DNA of 64,000 bases from Pseudomonas pharyngis (lineage in GTDB: Bacteria > Pseudomonadota > Gammaproteobacteria > Pseudomonadales > Pseudomonadaceae), in assembly GCF_021602345.1 (NCBI RefSeq), contig NZ_BQID01000004.1:124001-188000 (forward strand), in the 5' to 3' direction. The position numbers and the translations under genes were made by a program. Shown piece after piece: positions 1-8,809 of this stretch (positions are counted from its first letter, which is position 1; every line of letters starts with the position of its first letter). The notes under the pieces were generated by a model that saw only the letters and a list, made by a program, of their open reading frames with translations, was not told the DNA's origin and made no database searches.

Positions 1-139
1 TGCGCAGGATTTCGTCGGCAGCCTGGTCGGCGGTGAACGATGGTTTGCCGTTGACGGTCCCGGTGCCGCGATCGTACAGGTGGCTGAAGGTGTCGACGGC
101 GGTGAAGGCGCTGCTGGCCTGGGAGGAAGGTTGAGACAT
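1..139 (-). CDS. aprA: Serralysin-type alkaline metalloprotease AprA, N-terminal fragment
   Basis: Only the first 46 codons are present; the rest lies left of the window. The reverse-strand reading begins MSQPSSQASSAFTAVDTF and continues with SHLYDRG, TVNGKPSF and DQAADEIL. These match the N-terminal propeptide and start of the catalytic domain of Pseudomonas AprA/serralysin, a secreted zinc- and calcium-dependent protease exported by a type I system without a cleaved signal peptide. A ribosome binding site (AAGGA) sits about 9 bases before the ATG. The zinc site and the RTX repeats cannot be seen here. Assignment rests on this N-terminal signature only. Confidence 0.8.
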   Translation of the reverse strand, partial: MSQPSSQASSAFTAVDTFSHLYDRGTGTVNGKPSFTADQAADEILR

Positions 140-328
140 GGTGTACGTCCTTGTTTCTGAAGAGTCAGTGTCAGACAGAAAAACGGCGATCTTCTGGCGA
201 GATCGTCCTGTCACTCGCCCTGTTAGGCAGATTTAACCTGCCACAGCCGCCAACGAGGGGCTAATCAATTTCTCGATAGCGTCCCGGATTGCCCTGGCGA
301 CAGCTGTCATGACCGGCAATCTTTTTAT

Positions 329-344
329 CTGTATATCCATACAG
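329..344. promoter_or_regulatory. LexA-type SOS box upstream of topB
   Basis: The sequence CTGTATATCCATACAG has the CTG-N10-CAG form of gamma-proteobacterial LexA boxes, with the usual AT-rich centre. It lies in a longer perfect dyad of 11-base arms (TTTATCTGTAT and ATACAGATAAA, 324-349). It is 72 bases before the topB ATG and about 190 bases before aprA on the other strand, so topB is the likelier target. The match is directly visible; LexA control is inferred. Confidence 0.7.
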
Positions 345-416
345 ATAAAAGTTGCCCGTTCGCCCGAGTCAGGCCATTCTGTGCGCCTCTTCGGGCAATG
401 ATCGACGACGGTGGTT

Positions 417-2360
417 ATGCGGCTGTACCTCTGTGAAAAACCTTCCCAGGCCAAGGACATTGCGGCCGTGCTCGGCGCAAAGCGTCGGGGCGACGGCTGC
501 TGGCTGGGAACGGACGTCACGGTGACCTGGTGCATCGGCCACTTGCTGGAAACCGCGCCGCCGGACGCCTACGACGCCAAATACAAGCGCTGGGTGCTGG
601 CGGACCTGCCGATCATCCCGGACAAATGGAAAATGACCGTCAAGCCGCGTACCGCCAGCCAGTACAAGGCGGTCAAGCGCCTGCTCGGCGAGGCCAGCGA
701 ACTGATCATCGCCACCGACGCCGACCGTGAGGGCGAGATGATCGCCCGGGAGCTGGTGGAGCATTGCCGCTATCGCGGGCCGATCCGCCGCTTGTGGCTG
801 TCGGCGCTGGATGAAGCCTCGATCCGCAAGGCGTTGGCAGCGCTCAAACCGGGCGCTGAAACCTTCAGCCTGTATCACTCGGCACTGGGGCGCTCGCGGG
901 CGGACTGGCTGATCGGGATGAACATGAGTCGCCTGTTCACCCTGCTCGGCCGGCAATCAGGCTATCAAGGTGTACTGCCGGTGGGCCGGGTGCAGACGCC
1001 GACGTTGCGGCTGGTGGTGGATCGCGACCGCAGCATTGCCGATTTCGTGCCGGTCGCGTACTGGGCCATCGACGTGCAACTGCTGCACAACGGCACGCCG
1101 TTCACGGCGCAGTGGCGTGCGCCGGGCGATGCCTGTGACGATCAGGACCGTTGTCTCAATCAGGCCCTCGCCCAGCAAGCGGCCGCCGCCATCGGCAGCG
1201 CCGTCAGCGCCCGGGTGGTCAAGCTGCGCACCGAACGCATGCGCGAAGTGGCGCCCCTGCCCTTCGATCTGGGCACCTTGCAGGAAGTCTGCTCGAAGAA
1301 GCTCGGCCTCGGTGCCCAGGAAACCCTCGACATCGCCCAGGCGCTTTACGAAACCTACAAGGTCATCACCTACCCGCGCAGCGATTGCGGCTACCTGCCC
1401 CTGAGCCAGCACAGCGAGGCGCCAGGGATTCTTGCGGCGTTGCGTCAGGCCGATCCGAGCCTCGAAGCGCTGCGCGAGCATCTGGAGCCACAGCGCCGCT
1501 CCCGCGCCTGGAACGACGCCAAGGTCAGCGCCCACCACGGCATCATTCCGACCGCTGCCGCGAAAAACCTGGAGCGTCTGACCGGCAAGCACCGCGCGGT
1601 CTACACGCTGGTTCGCGCACGGTATCTGGCGCAGTTCCTGCCCAATCACGAATACGACCGCACCCAGGCCGATTTCGATTGCGCCGGGGAAGCCTTGCGC
1701 GCGGTCGGCAAGCAGATCATCGAGCCGGGCTGGAAACGCGCGTTGCCCGAAGCGCTGGCCCCGGCCAGGGGGCGTGAAGCCCCCGCGCCACAGACGCTAC
1801 CGACACTGACCCAAGGCGCCGAGTGCGCCGTGGCGGACGTGAAGCTCAAGGACCTTTGGACGCAACCGCCCAAGCCCTATACCGAAGGCGACCTGATCAA
1901 GGCCATGAAGAACGTCGCCAAACTAGTGGAAGATCCGCTGCTCAAGCAGAAACTCAAGGACACCACCGGCATCGGCACCGAAGCTACCCGCGCCTCGATC
2001 ATTCAAGGGTTGCTGGATCGCGGCTATCTGGTGAAAAACGGCAAGGCCCTGTCCGCCACGCCCGCCGCCTTCAGCCTGATCGACGCCGTGCCGCGGGCGA
2101 TTGCCGACCCCGGCACCACAGCGATCTGGGAACAGGCGCTGGACATGGTGCAGAGCGGCGAAATGAGTCTGGAGGAATTCGTCACCAAACAGGCCGCGTG
2201 GATGAGCAAGCAAGTGACCCGCTGCGCCGGGCTGAGCCTGACCATCAGCGGCCCGCCACCTGCCGACAAAGCCGCTGCGCCATGGAAGAACAAACGCAAG
2301 ACCACTCGGAGCAAAACCACCGGAACCGGCAAACGCTCGGCGAAACCGGCGGCCAAATAG
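417..2360 (+). CDS. topB: DNA topoisomerase III
   Basis: Type IA topoisomerase of 647 residues, close to E. coli TopB (653). It cuts one DNA strand through a tyrosine phosphodiester and decatenates replication or recombination intermediates. The N-terminal Toprim part begins MRLYLCEKPSQAK (the EKPSQAK glutamate is catalytic) and has TDADREGE near residues 100-107. The active-site tyrosine is Y319 in VITYPRSDCGYLP. The C-terminus ends in a Lys/Arg-rich tail instead of zinc fingers, as usual for TopB. I chose the ATG at 417; a GTG two codons earlier is also in frame. A LexA-type box lies upstream, and an acetyltransferase gene follows after 47 bases. Confidence 0.95.
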   Translation: MRLYLCEKPSQAKDIAAVLGAKRRGDGCWLGTDVTVTWCIGHLLETAPPDAYDAKYKRWVLADLPIIPDKWKMTVKPRTASQYKAVKRLLGEASELIIATDADREGEMIARELVEHCRYRGPIRRLWLSALDEASIRKALAALKPGAETFSLYHSALGRSRADWLIGMNMSRLFTLLGRQSGYQGVLPVGRVQTPTLRLVVDRDRSIADFVPVAYWAIDVQLLHNGTPFTAQWRAPGDACDDQDRCLNQALAQQAAAAIGSAVSARVVKLRTERMREVAPLPFDLGTLQEVCSKKLGLGAQETLDIAQALYETYKVITYPRSDCGYLPLSQHSEAPGILAALRQADPSLEALREHLEPQRRSRAWNDAKVSAHHGIIPTAAAKNLERLTGKHRAVYTLVRARYLAQFLPNHEYDRTQADFDCAGEALRAVGKQIIEPGWKRALPEALAPARGREAPAPQTLPTLTQGAECAVADVKLKDLWTQPPKPYTEGDLIKAMKNVAKLVEDPLLKQKLKDTTGIGTEATRASIIQGLLDRGYLVKNGKALSATPAAFSLIDAVPRAIADPGTTAIWEQALDMVQSGEMSLEEFVTKQAAWMSKQVTRCAGLSLTISGPPPADKAAAPWKNKRKTTRSKTTGTGKRSAKPAAK

Positions 2361-2407
2361 CCCGCTGCGCGCTACTGTTTCAACAGTGATGGTCAGGAGG
2401 CAGCGGC

Positions 2408-2911
2408 ATGTCTGTCATCGAACTGCGCGTCGCCCGGCGCGACGAACTGGAAACCCTTGAAAACCTGATGCAGTTCTACACTTATGACTTCAGCGAGTGG
2501 CTGCCGCTGAAGCTCGGCGGGCATGGGTTCTTCCCGATCCAGTTGAAAGACGATTACTGGCGCCAGCCGGCGACCCGGCCATTCCTGATCCACGTCGACG
2601 GCGAACTGGCGGGGTTCGTGACCGTGGATGACCACCTCCTCATCGAAGGCGCCGACTACAACATCGGCTACTTCTTCGTCAGCCGACGCTGGCGTGGCCA
2701 AGGCGTCGCGCAGTTTGTCGCCTCTGCCCTCTTGAGCCACCTGCCCGGTCGATGGCAGATTTTCCACGTCGACGCCAACCTGCCTGCACAGCGGCTCTGG
2801 GCCCGGCTCATCCCCGAGCTGAGCGGCGGCGACTTTACCCGCCAGACAAAAAACGTGGACGGCTATCCCTGCACGTTCTACTGCCTGCGCAGCCTTACTC
2901 CCACTGCCTGA
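2408..2911 (+). CDS. GNAT-family N-acetyltransferase
   Basis: Protein of 167 residues with the GNAT fold. The acetyl-CoA pyrophosphate-binding motif A is visible as FFVSRRWRGQGVAQ (R/Q-x-x-G-x-G/A) around residues 82-95, followed by the helix and beta-bulge region. A strong ribosome binding site (AGGAGG) lies 8 bases before the ATG. It is 47 bases after topB on the same strand and could be co-transcribed with it. The acceptor substrate cannot be told from the sequence. Confidence 0.8.
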   Translation: MSVIELRVARRDELETLENLMQFYTYDFSEWLPLKLGGHGFFPIQLKDDYWRQPATRPFLIHVDGELAGFVTVDDHLLIEGADYNIGYFFVSRRWRGQGVAQFVASALLSHLPGRWQIFHVDANLPAQRLWARLIPELSGGDFTRQTKNVDGYPCTFYCLRSLTPTA

Positions 2912-2957
2912 AGCCCCCCTTTTTTCATTCCAGAATGACTTTGTCCGACAATATGTA

Positions 2958-3248
2958 GTGACAAAAAATAATCACTACAAAACCGTTGACGGCATCGTTT
3001 TGCTTTTGCATGATGCAGACGTCTCCCCGATCGGGAGCACTGGCAACACGCTTGAGCAAGCTCGTCTGACCGCCGAGCTGTTTTTTCCGGATACACGCTG
3101 CCCACAAGGCAGATTGAAGAAGCTGACCTGGCCTGAACGTCCAGTACAAGGACGAGAAGCGCTGGCGAAAATTCTCAAGACGCTTGTGGTCGACCCTGAA
3201 AACGTCGTCAAGGAGCCTCCCGGTTTTCGCTGCTTCTCCTCGTTGTGA
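2958..3248 (+). CDS. Hypothetical small ORF, uncertain
   Basis: Open frame of 96 codons starting with GTG and lacking a recognisable ribosome binding site. It has a soluble, mixed composition, with a charged middle (GRLKKLTWPERP) and a C-terminus ending CFSSL. I do not recognise a family. The surrounding 2.9-3.4 kb stretch is less GC-rich than the neighbouring genes and has weaker third-position bias, so this may be a decayed or non-coding segment. A competing 142-codon frame on the reverse strand (2925-3353) is no more convincing. Confidence 0.25.
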   Translation: MTKNNHYKTVDGIVLLLHDADVSPIGSTGNTLEQARLTAELFFPDTRCPQGRLKKLTWPERPVQGREALAKILKTLVVDPENVVKEPPGFRCFSSL

Positions 3249-3423
3249 CGCTTTTGCGTAGCAGTTATTCAACACGACTACATGCAACAGACGCATGACC
3301 CCGTACTTCACACGGGCGACCGCTGACGTCCTGGTTTCGGTGCCAGGGATCAACTAACCGATGGGCTACCTGTATTAGCGAATCAACTTTGAAAGATCAC
3401 CAGACTGGTCAAGGGGCAATATG

Positions 3424-3753
3424 ATGAATCTGAACAATCAACCTACTATCGAAGAACTGGCTCGTATGTTCGCTGCGCAAAAAGACAGCCACGACAGCCA
3501 TATTCTGTGGATCAGCAAGTCGGGTCAGGTCCATATCGACTGCCTGTCGCCCCATGCTGGTGAAGAAGAGTTCGACCGGAACAACCAGAACCTGCTGGCC
3601 CGCTTGAAGATGTACCGCCGCGGCCACGGCTATGTCGGCAAGAAAGCCGCGGCCGACAAGGACTTCATCGGTAATGTTCTGCAAACGCTGAAACAGGCGT
3701 GGGACTCGATGCAGAACAAGAACGAAGTTCGGGTGATTGATCGGTTCTGCTAA
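3424..3753 (+). CDS. Conserved hypothetical protein, Pseudomonas type
   Basis: A 109-residue soluble protein beginning MNLNNQPTIEELARMFAAQK, with an Ile/Leu-rich core and a charged C-terminal helix ending VRVIDRFC. It resembles a hypothetical protein I recall from other Pseudomonas genomes, without known function. Two ATGs stand in tandem (3421 and 3424); the AAGGGG site is better spaced for the second. It has good codon bias and is followed 20 bases later by a strong intrinsic terminator, consistent with a monocistronic gene. Confidence 0.65.
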   Translation: MNLNNQPTIEELARMFAAQKDSHDSHILWISKSGQVHIDCLSPHAGEEEFDRNNQNLLARLKMYRRGHGYVGKKAAADKDFIGNVLQTLKQAWDSMQNKNEVRVIDRFC

Positions 3754-3772
3754 GTTAAAACTTCAATAAAAC

Positions 3773-3808
3773 AAGAGCCTGCTTCGAAGACGAAGCAGGC
3801 TCTTTTTA
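3773..3808 (+). terminator. Intrinsic terminator
   Basis: Perfect 14-bp stem (AAGAGCCTGCTTCG paired with its complement) with loop AAGA, followed by a T-run. It ends the hypothetical gene at 3424-3753. Because the left arm is preceded by A residues it may also serve cynR, arriving from the other side. Confidence 0.9.
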
Positions 3809-3825
3809 TTGCTCGCAAAAAAAGC

Positions 3826-4704
3826 TCATGAACGAGTTTCCAGCACCAACTTCATAAACGCCTCAGCCGCCGCACTGTGATAGTTGTTCTTGCGCCGCAA
3901 CAACGCCGCTCCCCGCTGCGGCGCTTCGCTCTCGACCCGCAACCTGCGCAACGCCCGGTCCTCGGTCGCAATCGCCTCGGGCAGCATGGTCGCAATCGGC
4001 GCATGCCGGATCACTTCCAGCAACGTGCTCACCGAATTCACCTCGATCTGCACCTTGGGGGTGATGCCGTTCTGGCGGAAGTATTCATCGATCGACAGGC
4101 GCGTGAAAAAATCCGGCGCCAGCAAGGCGAAATCCAGCTGCGCGATGTCCTCCGGCGTCAGCACCGAAGCGCTGTCATACAACGGATGTTCACGCCCGAC
4201 CATCACCCCCAACGTCTCGACAAACGCCGGAATGCACTCAATGTCCGGATTGCGCACTGGCGTGAAGGCAATCGCAATATCCAGCGAGTCATCCGCCAGC
4301 CCGGCCTCGATGTCATCCATCGACAACTCGAAAATCTCCAGGTGAATCCCCGGATACCGCGCCACGTAGTCGCGCACCAACGGCCCGACCAGGTACGCCA
4401 TGAACGTCGGCGTCATGGCCAGGCGCAGCGAGCCTCGGGACAGATCCTTCACGTCATGCAACGCGCGCTTGCCCGCCTCCAGCTCCACCAGCACCCGTCG
4501 CGCGCATTCGATATAGGCCTGTCCGGCGTCCGTAGGTTTGACCGAGCGCGAGGTGCGATCAAACAGATCGACACCGAGGCTTTCTTCCAGTTGGCGGATC
4601 TGTTGCGACAAGGTCGGCTGCGACACATGCAACGCCTCGGCAGCCCGGGTAAAGCCGCCGTGATCGGCCACGGCCAGCAGGTATCGCAAATGTCGCAGCA
4701 GCAT
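3826..4704 (-). CDS. cynR: LysR-family regulator of the cyanate operon
   Basis: LysR-type regulator of 292 residues. The N-terminal helix-turn-helix reads [24 protein letters not shown], followed by [16 protein letters not shown], close to E. coli CynR. The C-terminal two-thirds is the periplasmic-binding-fold effector domain, which in CynR senses cyanate. I place the start at the ATG giving [12 protein letters not shown], as in E. coli CynR, because TGGAG lies 6-7 bases upstream; an ATG four codons earlier (4716) lacks such a site. It is divergent from cynS, the standard arrangement for a LysR regulator and its target. Confidence 0.88.
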   Translation of the reverse strand: MLLRHLRYLLAVADHGGFTRAAEALHVSQPTLSQQIRQLEESLGVDLFDRTSRSVKPTDAGQAYIECARRVLVELEAGKRALHDVKDLSRGSLRLAMTPTFMAYLVGPLVRDYVARYPGIHLEIFELSMDDIEAGLADDSLDIAIAFTPVRNPDIECIPAFVETLGVMVGREHPLYDSASVLTPEDIAQLDFALLAPDFFTRLSIDEYFRQNGITPKVQIEVNSVSTLLEVIRHAPIATMLPEAIATEDRALRRLRVESEAPQRGAALLRRKNNYHSAAAEAFMKLVLETRS

Positions 4705-4718
4705 GGAACGCTCCATCT

Positions 4719-4740
4719 ATAGGCATTACTTATGCTTGGC
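4719..4740. promoter_or_regulatory. Candidate CynR operator
   Basis: The cynR-cynS intergenic region contains a short dyad, GCAT-TACTT-ATGC (4723-4735), just outside the cynR start. LysR proteins typically bind such dyads in divergent promoters. The match is short and no experimental motif was aligned, so the call is tentative. Confidence 0.35.
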
Positions 4741-4823
4741 ATTGTATATCGGTCTTGGACGCTATGGATCAATCGGCAGAAGATGAATCCACACAACAAG
4801 CCAACCCCGAAAGGAGAAGCACC

Positions 4824-5288
4824 ATGCAATCCCAAGCCTACAACGACAGCCGCATCGCCCTGACCACCCGCGCCCTGGATGCCAAGGCACAGAAAAACCT
4901 GTCGTGGCAGGATCTGGCCGACGGCACTGGCCTGAGCCTGGCCTACGTCACCGCCGCCCTCCTCGGCCAGCATCCACTGCCGAAAGCCGCGGCCGAAGTG
5001 GTCGGTGACAAGCTTGAGCTGAGCGCCGAAGACGTCGCCGCCCTGCAAATCATCCCGCTGCGCGGCAGCCTCGACGGTGTGCCGACCGACCCGACCATTT
5101 ACCGCTTCCACGAGATGATCCAGATCTACGGCACCACCCTGAAGGCGCTGGTTCACGAGCAGTTCGGCGACGGCATCATCAGCGCGATCAACTTCAAGCT
5201 CGACATCAAGAAAGTCGAAGACCCTGAAGGCGGCTCCCGCGCCGTAGTCACCCTCGACGGCAAGTTCCTCCCGCTGCGTCCGTTCTGA
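4824..5288 (+). CDS. cynS: Cyanate hydratase (cyanase)
   Basis: Decomposes cyanate with bicarbonate to ammonia and CO2 (via carbamate), detoxifying cyanate and releasing nitrogen. At 154 residues it is about the size of E. coli CynS (156). The N-terminal half is a helical DNA-binding-like domain and the C-terminal half the cyanase domain. The catalytic triad is conserved as R94 and E97 ([13 protein letters not shown]) and S120 ([10 protein letters not shown]), two positions earlier than in E. coli. Start chosen at the ATG 9 bases after AAAGGAGA; an in-frame ATG at 4764 lacks a site. It heads a cynS-DUF2790-cynT run divergent from cynR. Confidence 0.96.
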   Translation: MQSQAYNDSRIALTTRALDAKAQKNLSWQDLADGTGLSLAYVTAALLGQHPLPKAAAEVVGDKLELSAEDVAALQIIPLRGSLDGVPTDPTIYRFHEMIQIYGTTLKALVHEQFGDGIISAINFKLDIKKVEDPEGGSRAVVTLDGKFLPLRPF

Positions 5289-5372
5289 TCCCTCCCGGGC
5301 CCGCACCCCGCGTGCGGGCCCATCCAAACCTGATTTGCCAAGTCATCACCACATCTGTCTGGAGGCTGCCCC

Positions 5373-5609
5373 ATGCAAAAAATTCTGTTGACCCTGGCCC
5401 TGCTCGCCGGCCTCGCCGCCCAGGCCCAGGCTGATGAAGAGGCCGTCGCCTACCGCTACGGCATGTCGCTGGACATCGCGCAAGTCGTGAGCATCACCCC
5501 GGTCGCCGACGTCTGCGGCGTGGTGCCGGTCGAAATGACTTACCTCGACAGCCACGGCGCAAAACACATTCTTCAATACAGCGAATTCGGCACCGGCTGT
5601 TCGAACTGA
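5373..5609 (+). CDS. Secreted DUF2790 protein in the cyanate operon
   Basis: A 78-residue protein with a clear Sec signal peptide ([20 protein letters not shown]) and a mature part of about 58 residues. The conserved DUF2790 pattern is visible: [32 protein letters not shown] then GTGC, with two cysteines that could form a disulfide. It is related to the second DUF2790 gene at 12457 and to PtrA of P. aeruginosa, a periplasmic copper-induced protein. GGAGG lies 7 bases before the ATG. It sits between cynS and cynT, 11 bases before cynT, so it is probably co-transcribed. Its role in cyanate metabolism is unknown. Confidence 0.85.
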   Translation: MQKILLTLALLAGLAAQAQADEEAVAYRYGMSLDIAQVVSITPVADVCGVVPVEMTYLDSHGAKHILQYSEFGTGCSN

Positions 5610-5620
5610 GAGGACACACC

Positions 5621-6280
5621 ATGAAAAACCTGATCGAAGGCTTCCTGAAGTTCCAGAACGAAGCGTTTCCACAACGCACCGAACTGTTCAAACACCTGGC
5701 GACTACCCAAACCCCGGGCACGCTGTTTATCACTTGCTCCGACAGCCGCGTCGTCCCGGAACTGCTGACCCAGCAAGAGCCCGGCGAGCTGTTCGTGATC
5801 CGCAACGCCGGCAATATCGTGCCGTCCTACAGCCCGCATCCGGGCGGGGTTTCGGCGACGGTGGAATACGCGGTGGCCGTGCTCGGCGTAACCGACATCG
5901 TGATCTGCGGCCACTCCGATTGCGGCGCCATGACCGCCATCGCCCAGTGCAAATGCATGGATCACCTGCCCGCCGTCAGCGGCTGGCTGCAACACGCCGA
6001 GTCGGCGAAAGTGGTCAACGAATCGCGGCCACACGCCAATGACGCCGCCAGGCTGAGTTCGATGGTGCGGGAAAACGTGATCGCGCAACTGGCGAATATC
6101 CAGACTCACCCGAGCGTGCGCCTGGCTCAGGAGAAAGGCCTGCTGAATCTGCATGGCTGGGTGTACGACATCGAGACCGGCTCGATCGACGCACTGAGTG
6201 CCGACCGTCGCACCTTTGTCTCGCTGGCCGAGCAACCGTCGACGTGCGCGGTCTACGGTCAGGCAGTCGATGCGGCTTGA
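5621..6280 (+). CDS. cynT: Beta-class carbonic anhydrase, cyanate-operon type
   Basis: Beta-carbonic anhydrase of 219 residues. It hydrates CO2 and so keeps bicarbonate, the cyanase co-substrate, available. Zinc ligands are visible: C39 and the D41/R43 pair in [12 protein letters not shown], and H98 and C101 in [10 protein letters not shown]. The stretch [13 protein letters not shown] is also typical of CynT. AGAGGA precedes the ATG. It is the last gene of the cynS-DUF2790-cynT run and is followed immediately by a strong terminator shared with the convergent ProA-like gene. Confidence 0.93.
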   Translation: MKNLIEGFLKFQNEAFPQRTELFKHLATTQTPGTLFITCSDSRVVPELLTQQEPGELFVIRNAGNIVPSYSPHPGGVSATVEYAVAVLGVTDIVICGHSDCGAMTAIAQCKCMDHLPAVSGWLQHAESAKVVNESRPHANDAARLSSMVRENVIAQLANIQTHPSVRLAQEKGLLNLHGWVYDIETGSIDALSADRRTFVSLAEQPSTCAVYGQAVDAA

Positions 6281-6284
6281 AAAC

Positions 6285-6323
6285 ACAACGCCGCGCCCGT
6301 CATTGCGACGGGCGCGGCGTTGT
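6285..6323. terminator. Bidirectional intrinsic terminator
   Basis: Perfect 17-bp GC-rich stem (ACAACGCCGCGCCCGTC with its complement) and loop ATTGC, between the convergent cynT and ProA-like genes. T-rich sequence follows on the plus side; the minus side has a TT-containing flank only. Confidence 0.85.
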
Positions 6324-6328
6324 TCTGT

Positions 6329-7831
6329 TCAGCGTTTAACGCCCAGATCGATCTGCGTCATGCGGCTGCGTACGGTGAACACGCCGTCACCCGAGAGGAT
6401 CGCGCTGCGGGCAAACAGGCGGCCGCTTTCCCAGTTCGAAAGCCCCAGTTCCGGCTTGTTCAGCGCGTACTGGCCATCGACCCAACGGGTGATCCCGTTG
6501 CCCACGAACGGCGCGTTGACCGCGCTGTAGAAACGTTCCTGAACCGCCGCGTCTTCGCTGATCAGCGACACGGTGAATTGTGGGCTGTAGCGATTGAACA
6601 GCGCGATGGCCTGATCCAGGTCGTCGACGATCATCAGGCTGGTTTCCGGGGTTTCTTCCCATTCCCACTCGCGGCCCAGTCGGGCTTCCGACAGCGGTTC
6701 GGCCAGCGCTTCGGTCTGGTAACCCTCGGCGCGATAGACCTCGACCGTCGCGTTCTGCCAGTCGCTCGGCAGGTAGCTTTCGCTGCCTTCGACGATATGC
6801 AATTTGCAGCCCTGACCACGCGCGGTGCCGGCCTGCTGCAAGGCGTCGAGGAACAGCGGCACCAGTTCGGCAGCACGGTCGCGCTGGATCAGGCAGACGT
6901 TCAACGTGTTGCAGACTTTGCGATCCAGCGAATTGCGCACCACGGCGGCGAAGCGTTTGGCATCGGCATCGCGATCAGCAATCAGCCACGCGCCACCAGT
7001 GCCGTGCAGGCTGACGGCGGTGCCGGCCTGCTGGGCGATGCTGCCCAACTGGCTGACCGCACGCCCCGAACCACGAGCCACCGCCAGCGACAGACGCCGG
7101 TCGGCGAACATCGCCCAACCGGCGGCGTGGTTGACGCTCTCCACCAGCGACACCGCGCCCGCCGGCAGACCGGCATCGGCCAGCGCCGGGTTCAGGGCGT
7201 GAGTGACGATCGCTTGTGCGGTGCCCAACGCATCGCTGCCAATGCGCAGCACGGCGGTGTTGCCGGTGCGCAGTACGCCCGCGGCGTCGGCGAAGACGTT
7301 TGGCCGACCTTCGAACACGAACGCGACGATGCCCAGCGGCGACACTACCTGCTCGACCTTCCAGCCGTCATGTTCGACGCTGCTGATCACCTTGCCACGG
7401 GTGGCCGGCGCATCACGCCAGGCCCGCAGACCGGCGATCATGTCGCGGCGCATGCGCTCGTCGGCGAGCAAGCGGGTGGTGGAGCGACCGCGCGCCTTGG
7501 CCCGTTCGATGTCGGCGAGGTTGGCGGTTTCGATCAGTGCCCAGGCGTCAGGGTTTTCCAGGCGTTGGGCAAACAGATCAAAGAAGCGGCTGATGGCTTC
7601 ATCCGGCACAGCGGACAACGCGGTAAACGCCGCCGCTGCACGCTCGATCGCCACCGAGGCTGCCTGCTGATCCGCCACCGGAATCAGCAACAGCTCGCCG
7701 CTCACCTGCTCCACCAAAAGGTGGTCGCCGGGGCGGAAACGCTCGGCCAGTTCGGGGCTGACCACGGTGACGCGGTTACCGGCGAAAGGGATAGGCGTGC
7801 CAGCGACGAGACGTTCGAGCGCGAGAGACAT
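6329..7831 (-). CDS. ProA-like aldehyde dehydrogenase (gamma-glutamyl phosphate reductase homologue)
   Basis: A 500-residue member of the ProA branch of the aldehyde dehydrogenases, about 80 residues longer than proline-pathway ProA. Recognisable segments are EGRPNVFADAAGVLRTGNTAVLR (about 174-196, cofactor/substrate region), the predicted catalytic cysteine C307 in RKVCNTLNV, and the C-terminal GNGITRWVDGQYALNKPELGL corresponding to the ProA NASTRFTDGGQFGLG segment. An N-terminal extension of about 70 residues has no counterpart in E. coli ProA. No proB lies nearby, so a second, non-housekeeping role is likely. It is downstream of glutaminase on the same strand (69-base gap), which suggests a link to glutamate metabolism. 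Confidence 0.75.
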   Translation of the reverse strand: MSLALERLVAGTPIPFAGNRVTVVSPELAERFRPGDHLLVEQVSGELLLIPVADQQAASVAIERAAAAFTALSAVPDEAISRFFDLFAQRLENPDAWALIETANLADIERAKARGRSTTRLLADERMRRDMIAGLRAWRDAPATRGKVISSVEHDGWKVEQVVSPLGIVAFVFEGRPNVFADAAGVLRTGNTAVLRIGSDALGTAQAIVTHALNPALADAGLPAGAVSLVESVNHAAGWAMFADRRLSLAVARGSGRAVSQLGSIAQQAGTAVSLHGTGGAWLIADRDADAKRFAAVVRNSLDRKVCNTLNVCLIQRDRAAELVPLFLDALQQAGTARGQGCKLHIVEGSESYLPSDWQNATVEVYRAEGYQTEALAEPLSEARLGREWEWEETPETSLMIVDDLDQAIALFNRYSPQFTVSLISEDAAVQERFYSAVNAPFVGNGITRWVDGQYALNKPELGLSNWESGRLFARSAILSGDGVFTVRSRMTQIDLGVKR

Positions 7832-7900
7832 GGAGCGGATTCACCATATTGAGGGCGGCCGGAAAATGTATAGGTTGGCCTCCCTCAAAGCAACACGGCC

Positions 7901-8809
7901 TCAGAACACCGACCAGCCAATCCGCGAGCTGAGCATTTCCAGCGCCGCCATCCCCGCCAGCGAATTGCCCGCCGTGTTCAACTCAGGCGACCACACGCAC
8001 ACCGTGAACTGCCCCGGCACCACCGCGACGATGCCGCCACCGACGCCGCTCTTGCCCGGCAGACCAACGCGGTAGGCGAAGTTGCCCGCCTCGTCGTACA
8101 GGCCGCTGGTGGCCATGATCGAGTTGACTTGCTGGGTCTGGCGGCGAGTAAGAATCTGCTCGCCGCTGTGTTTGCAGAAGCCGTCGTTGGCCAGGAAACA
8201 AAAGGCCCGGGCCAGGTCGATGCAGCTCATGCGCAACGCGCAGTGGCTGAAGTAGCTGCGCAGCACCGCTTCAACGTCGTTGTGGAAATTGCCGAAGGAT
8301 TGCATCAGGTACGCCATCGCCGCGTTGCGCGCGCGGTGCTGGTATTCGGAGTCAGCAACCTTGCCGTCAACCATCACCTGCGGGTTGCCCGACAGCCGTC
8401 GCACGAAGTCGCGCATCGACAACGCCGGTGCGGCAAAGCGCGACTGGTTGATGTCGCAGATCACCAGCGCCCCGGCATTGATGAACGGATTGCGCGGACG
8501 GCCGCGTTCGAATTCCAGCTGCACCAGCGAGTTGAACGGCTGGCCGGACGGCTCGTGGCCCAGACGCTCCCAGATCGCCTCGCCGGAATGTTCGATGGCC
8601 TGCACCAGGCTGAATACCTTGGAAATACTCTGCACCGAGAACGGCGTCTCGGCGTCGCCGGCGCAATACATCTCGCCGTCGTTGCCATACACGGCGATGC
8701 CCAGTTGATTGGCCGGCACGGTGCCGAGGGCGGGAATGTAGTCAGCCACCTTGCCCTGCCCGATCAGGGGCCGGACAGCGTCAAGGATCTCGTTCAACAG
8801 CGCTTGCAT
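7901..8809 (-). CDS. glsA: Glutaminase A
   Basis: Serine-lactamase-fold glutaminase of 302 residues that converts L-glutamine to glutamate and ammonia. The catalytic S-x-x-K motif is S61-I-S-K64 in [12 protein letters not shown]. Other family signatures are [10 protein letters not shown], the conserved [25 protein letters not shown] stretch, and [10 protein letters not shown] near the C-terminus. I start at the ATG giving MQALLNEIL, which matches the family length; the open frame extends 51 codons upstream with Cys/Arg-rich sequence that does not look like glutaminase. It is followed by the ProA-like gene on the same strand. Confidence 0.93.
   Translation of the reverse strand: MQALLNEILDAVRPLIGQGKVADYIPALGTVPANQLGIAVYGNDGEMYCAGDAETPFSVQSISKVFSLVQAIEHSGEAIWERLGHEPSGQPFNSLVQLEFERGRPRNPFINAGALVICDINQSRFAAPALSMRDFVRRLSGNPQVMVDGKVADSEYQHRARNAAMAYLMQSFGNFHNDVEAVLRSYFSHCALRMSCIDLARAFCFLANDGFCKHSGEQILTRRQTQQVNSIMATSGLYDEAGNFAYRVGLPGKSGVGGGIVAVVPGQFTVCVWSPELNTAGNSLAGMAALEMLSSRIGWSVF

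Noticed and set aside
2925-3353. 142-codon minus-strand frame after the acetyltransferase
   Set aside because: No ribosome binding site, no recognisable domain, and it overlaps another weak frame on the plus strand; neither can be preferred with confidence.
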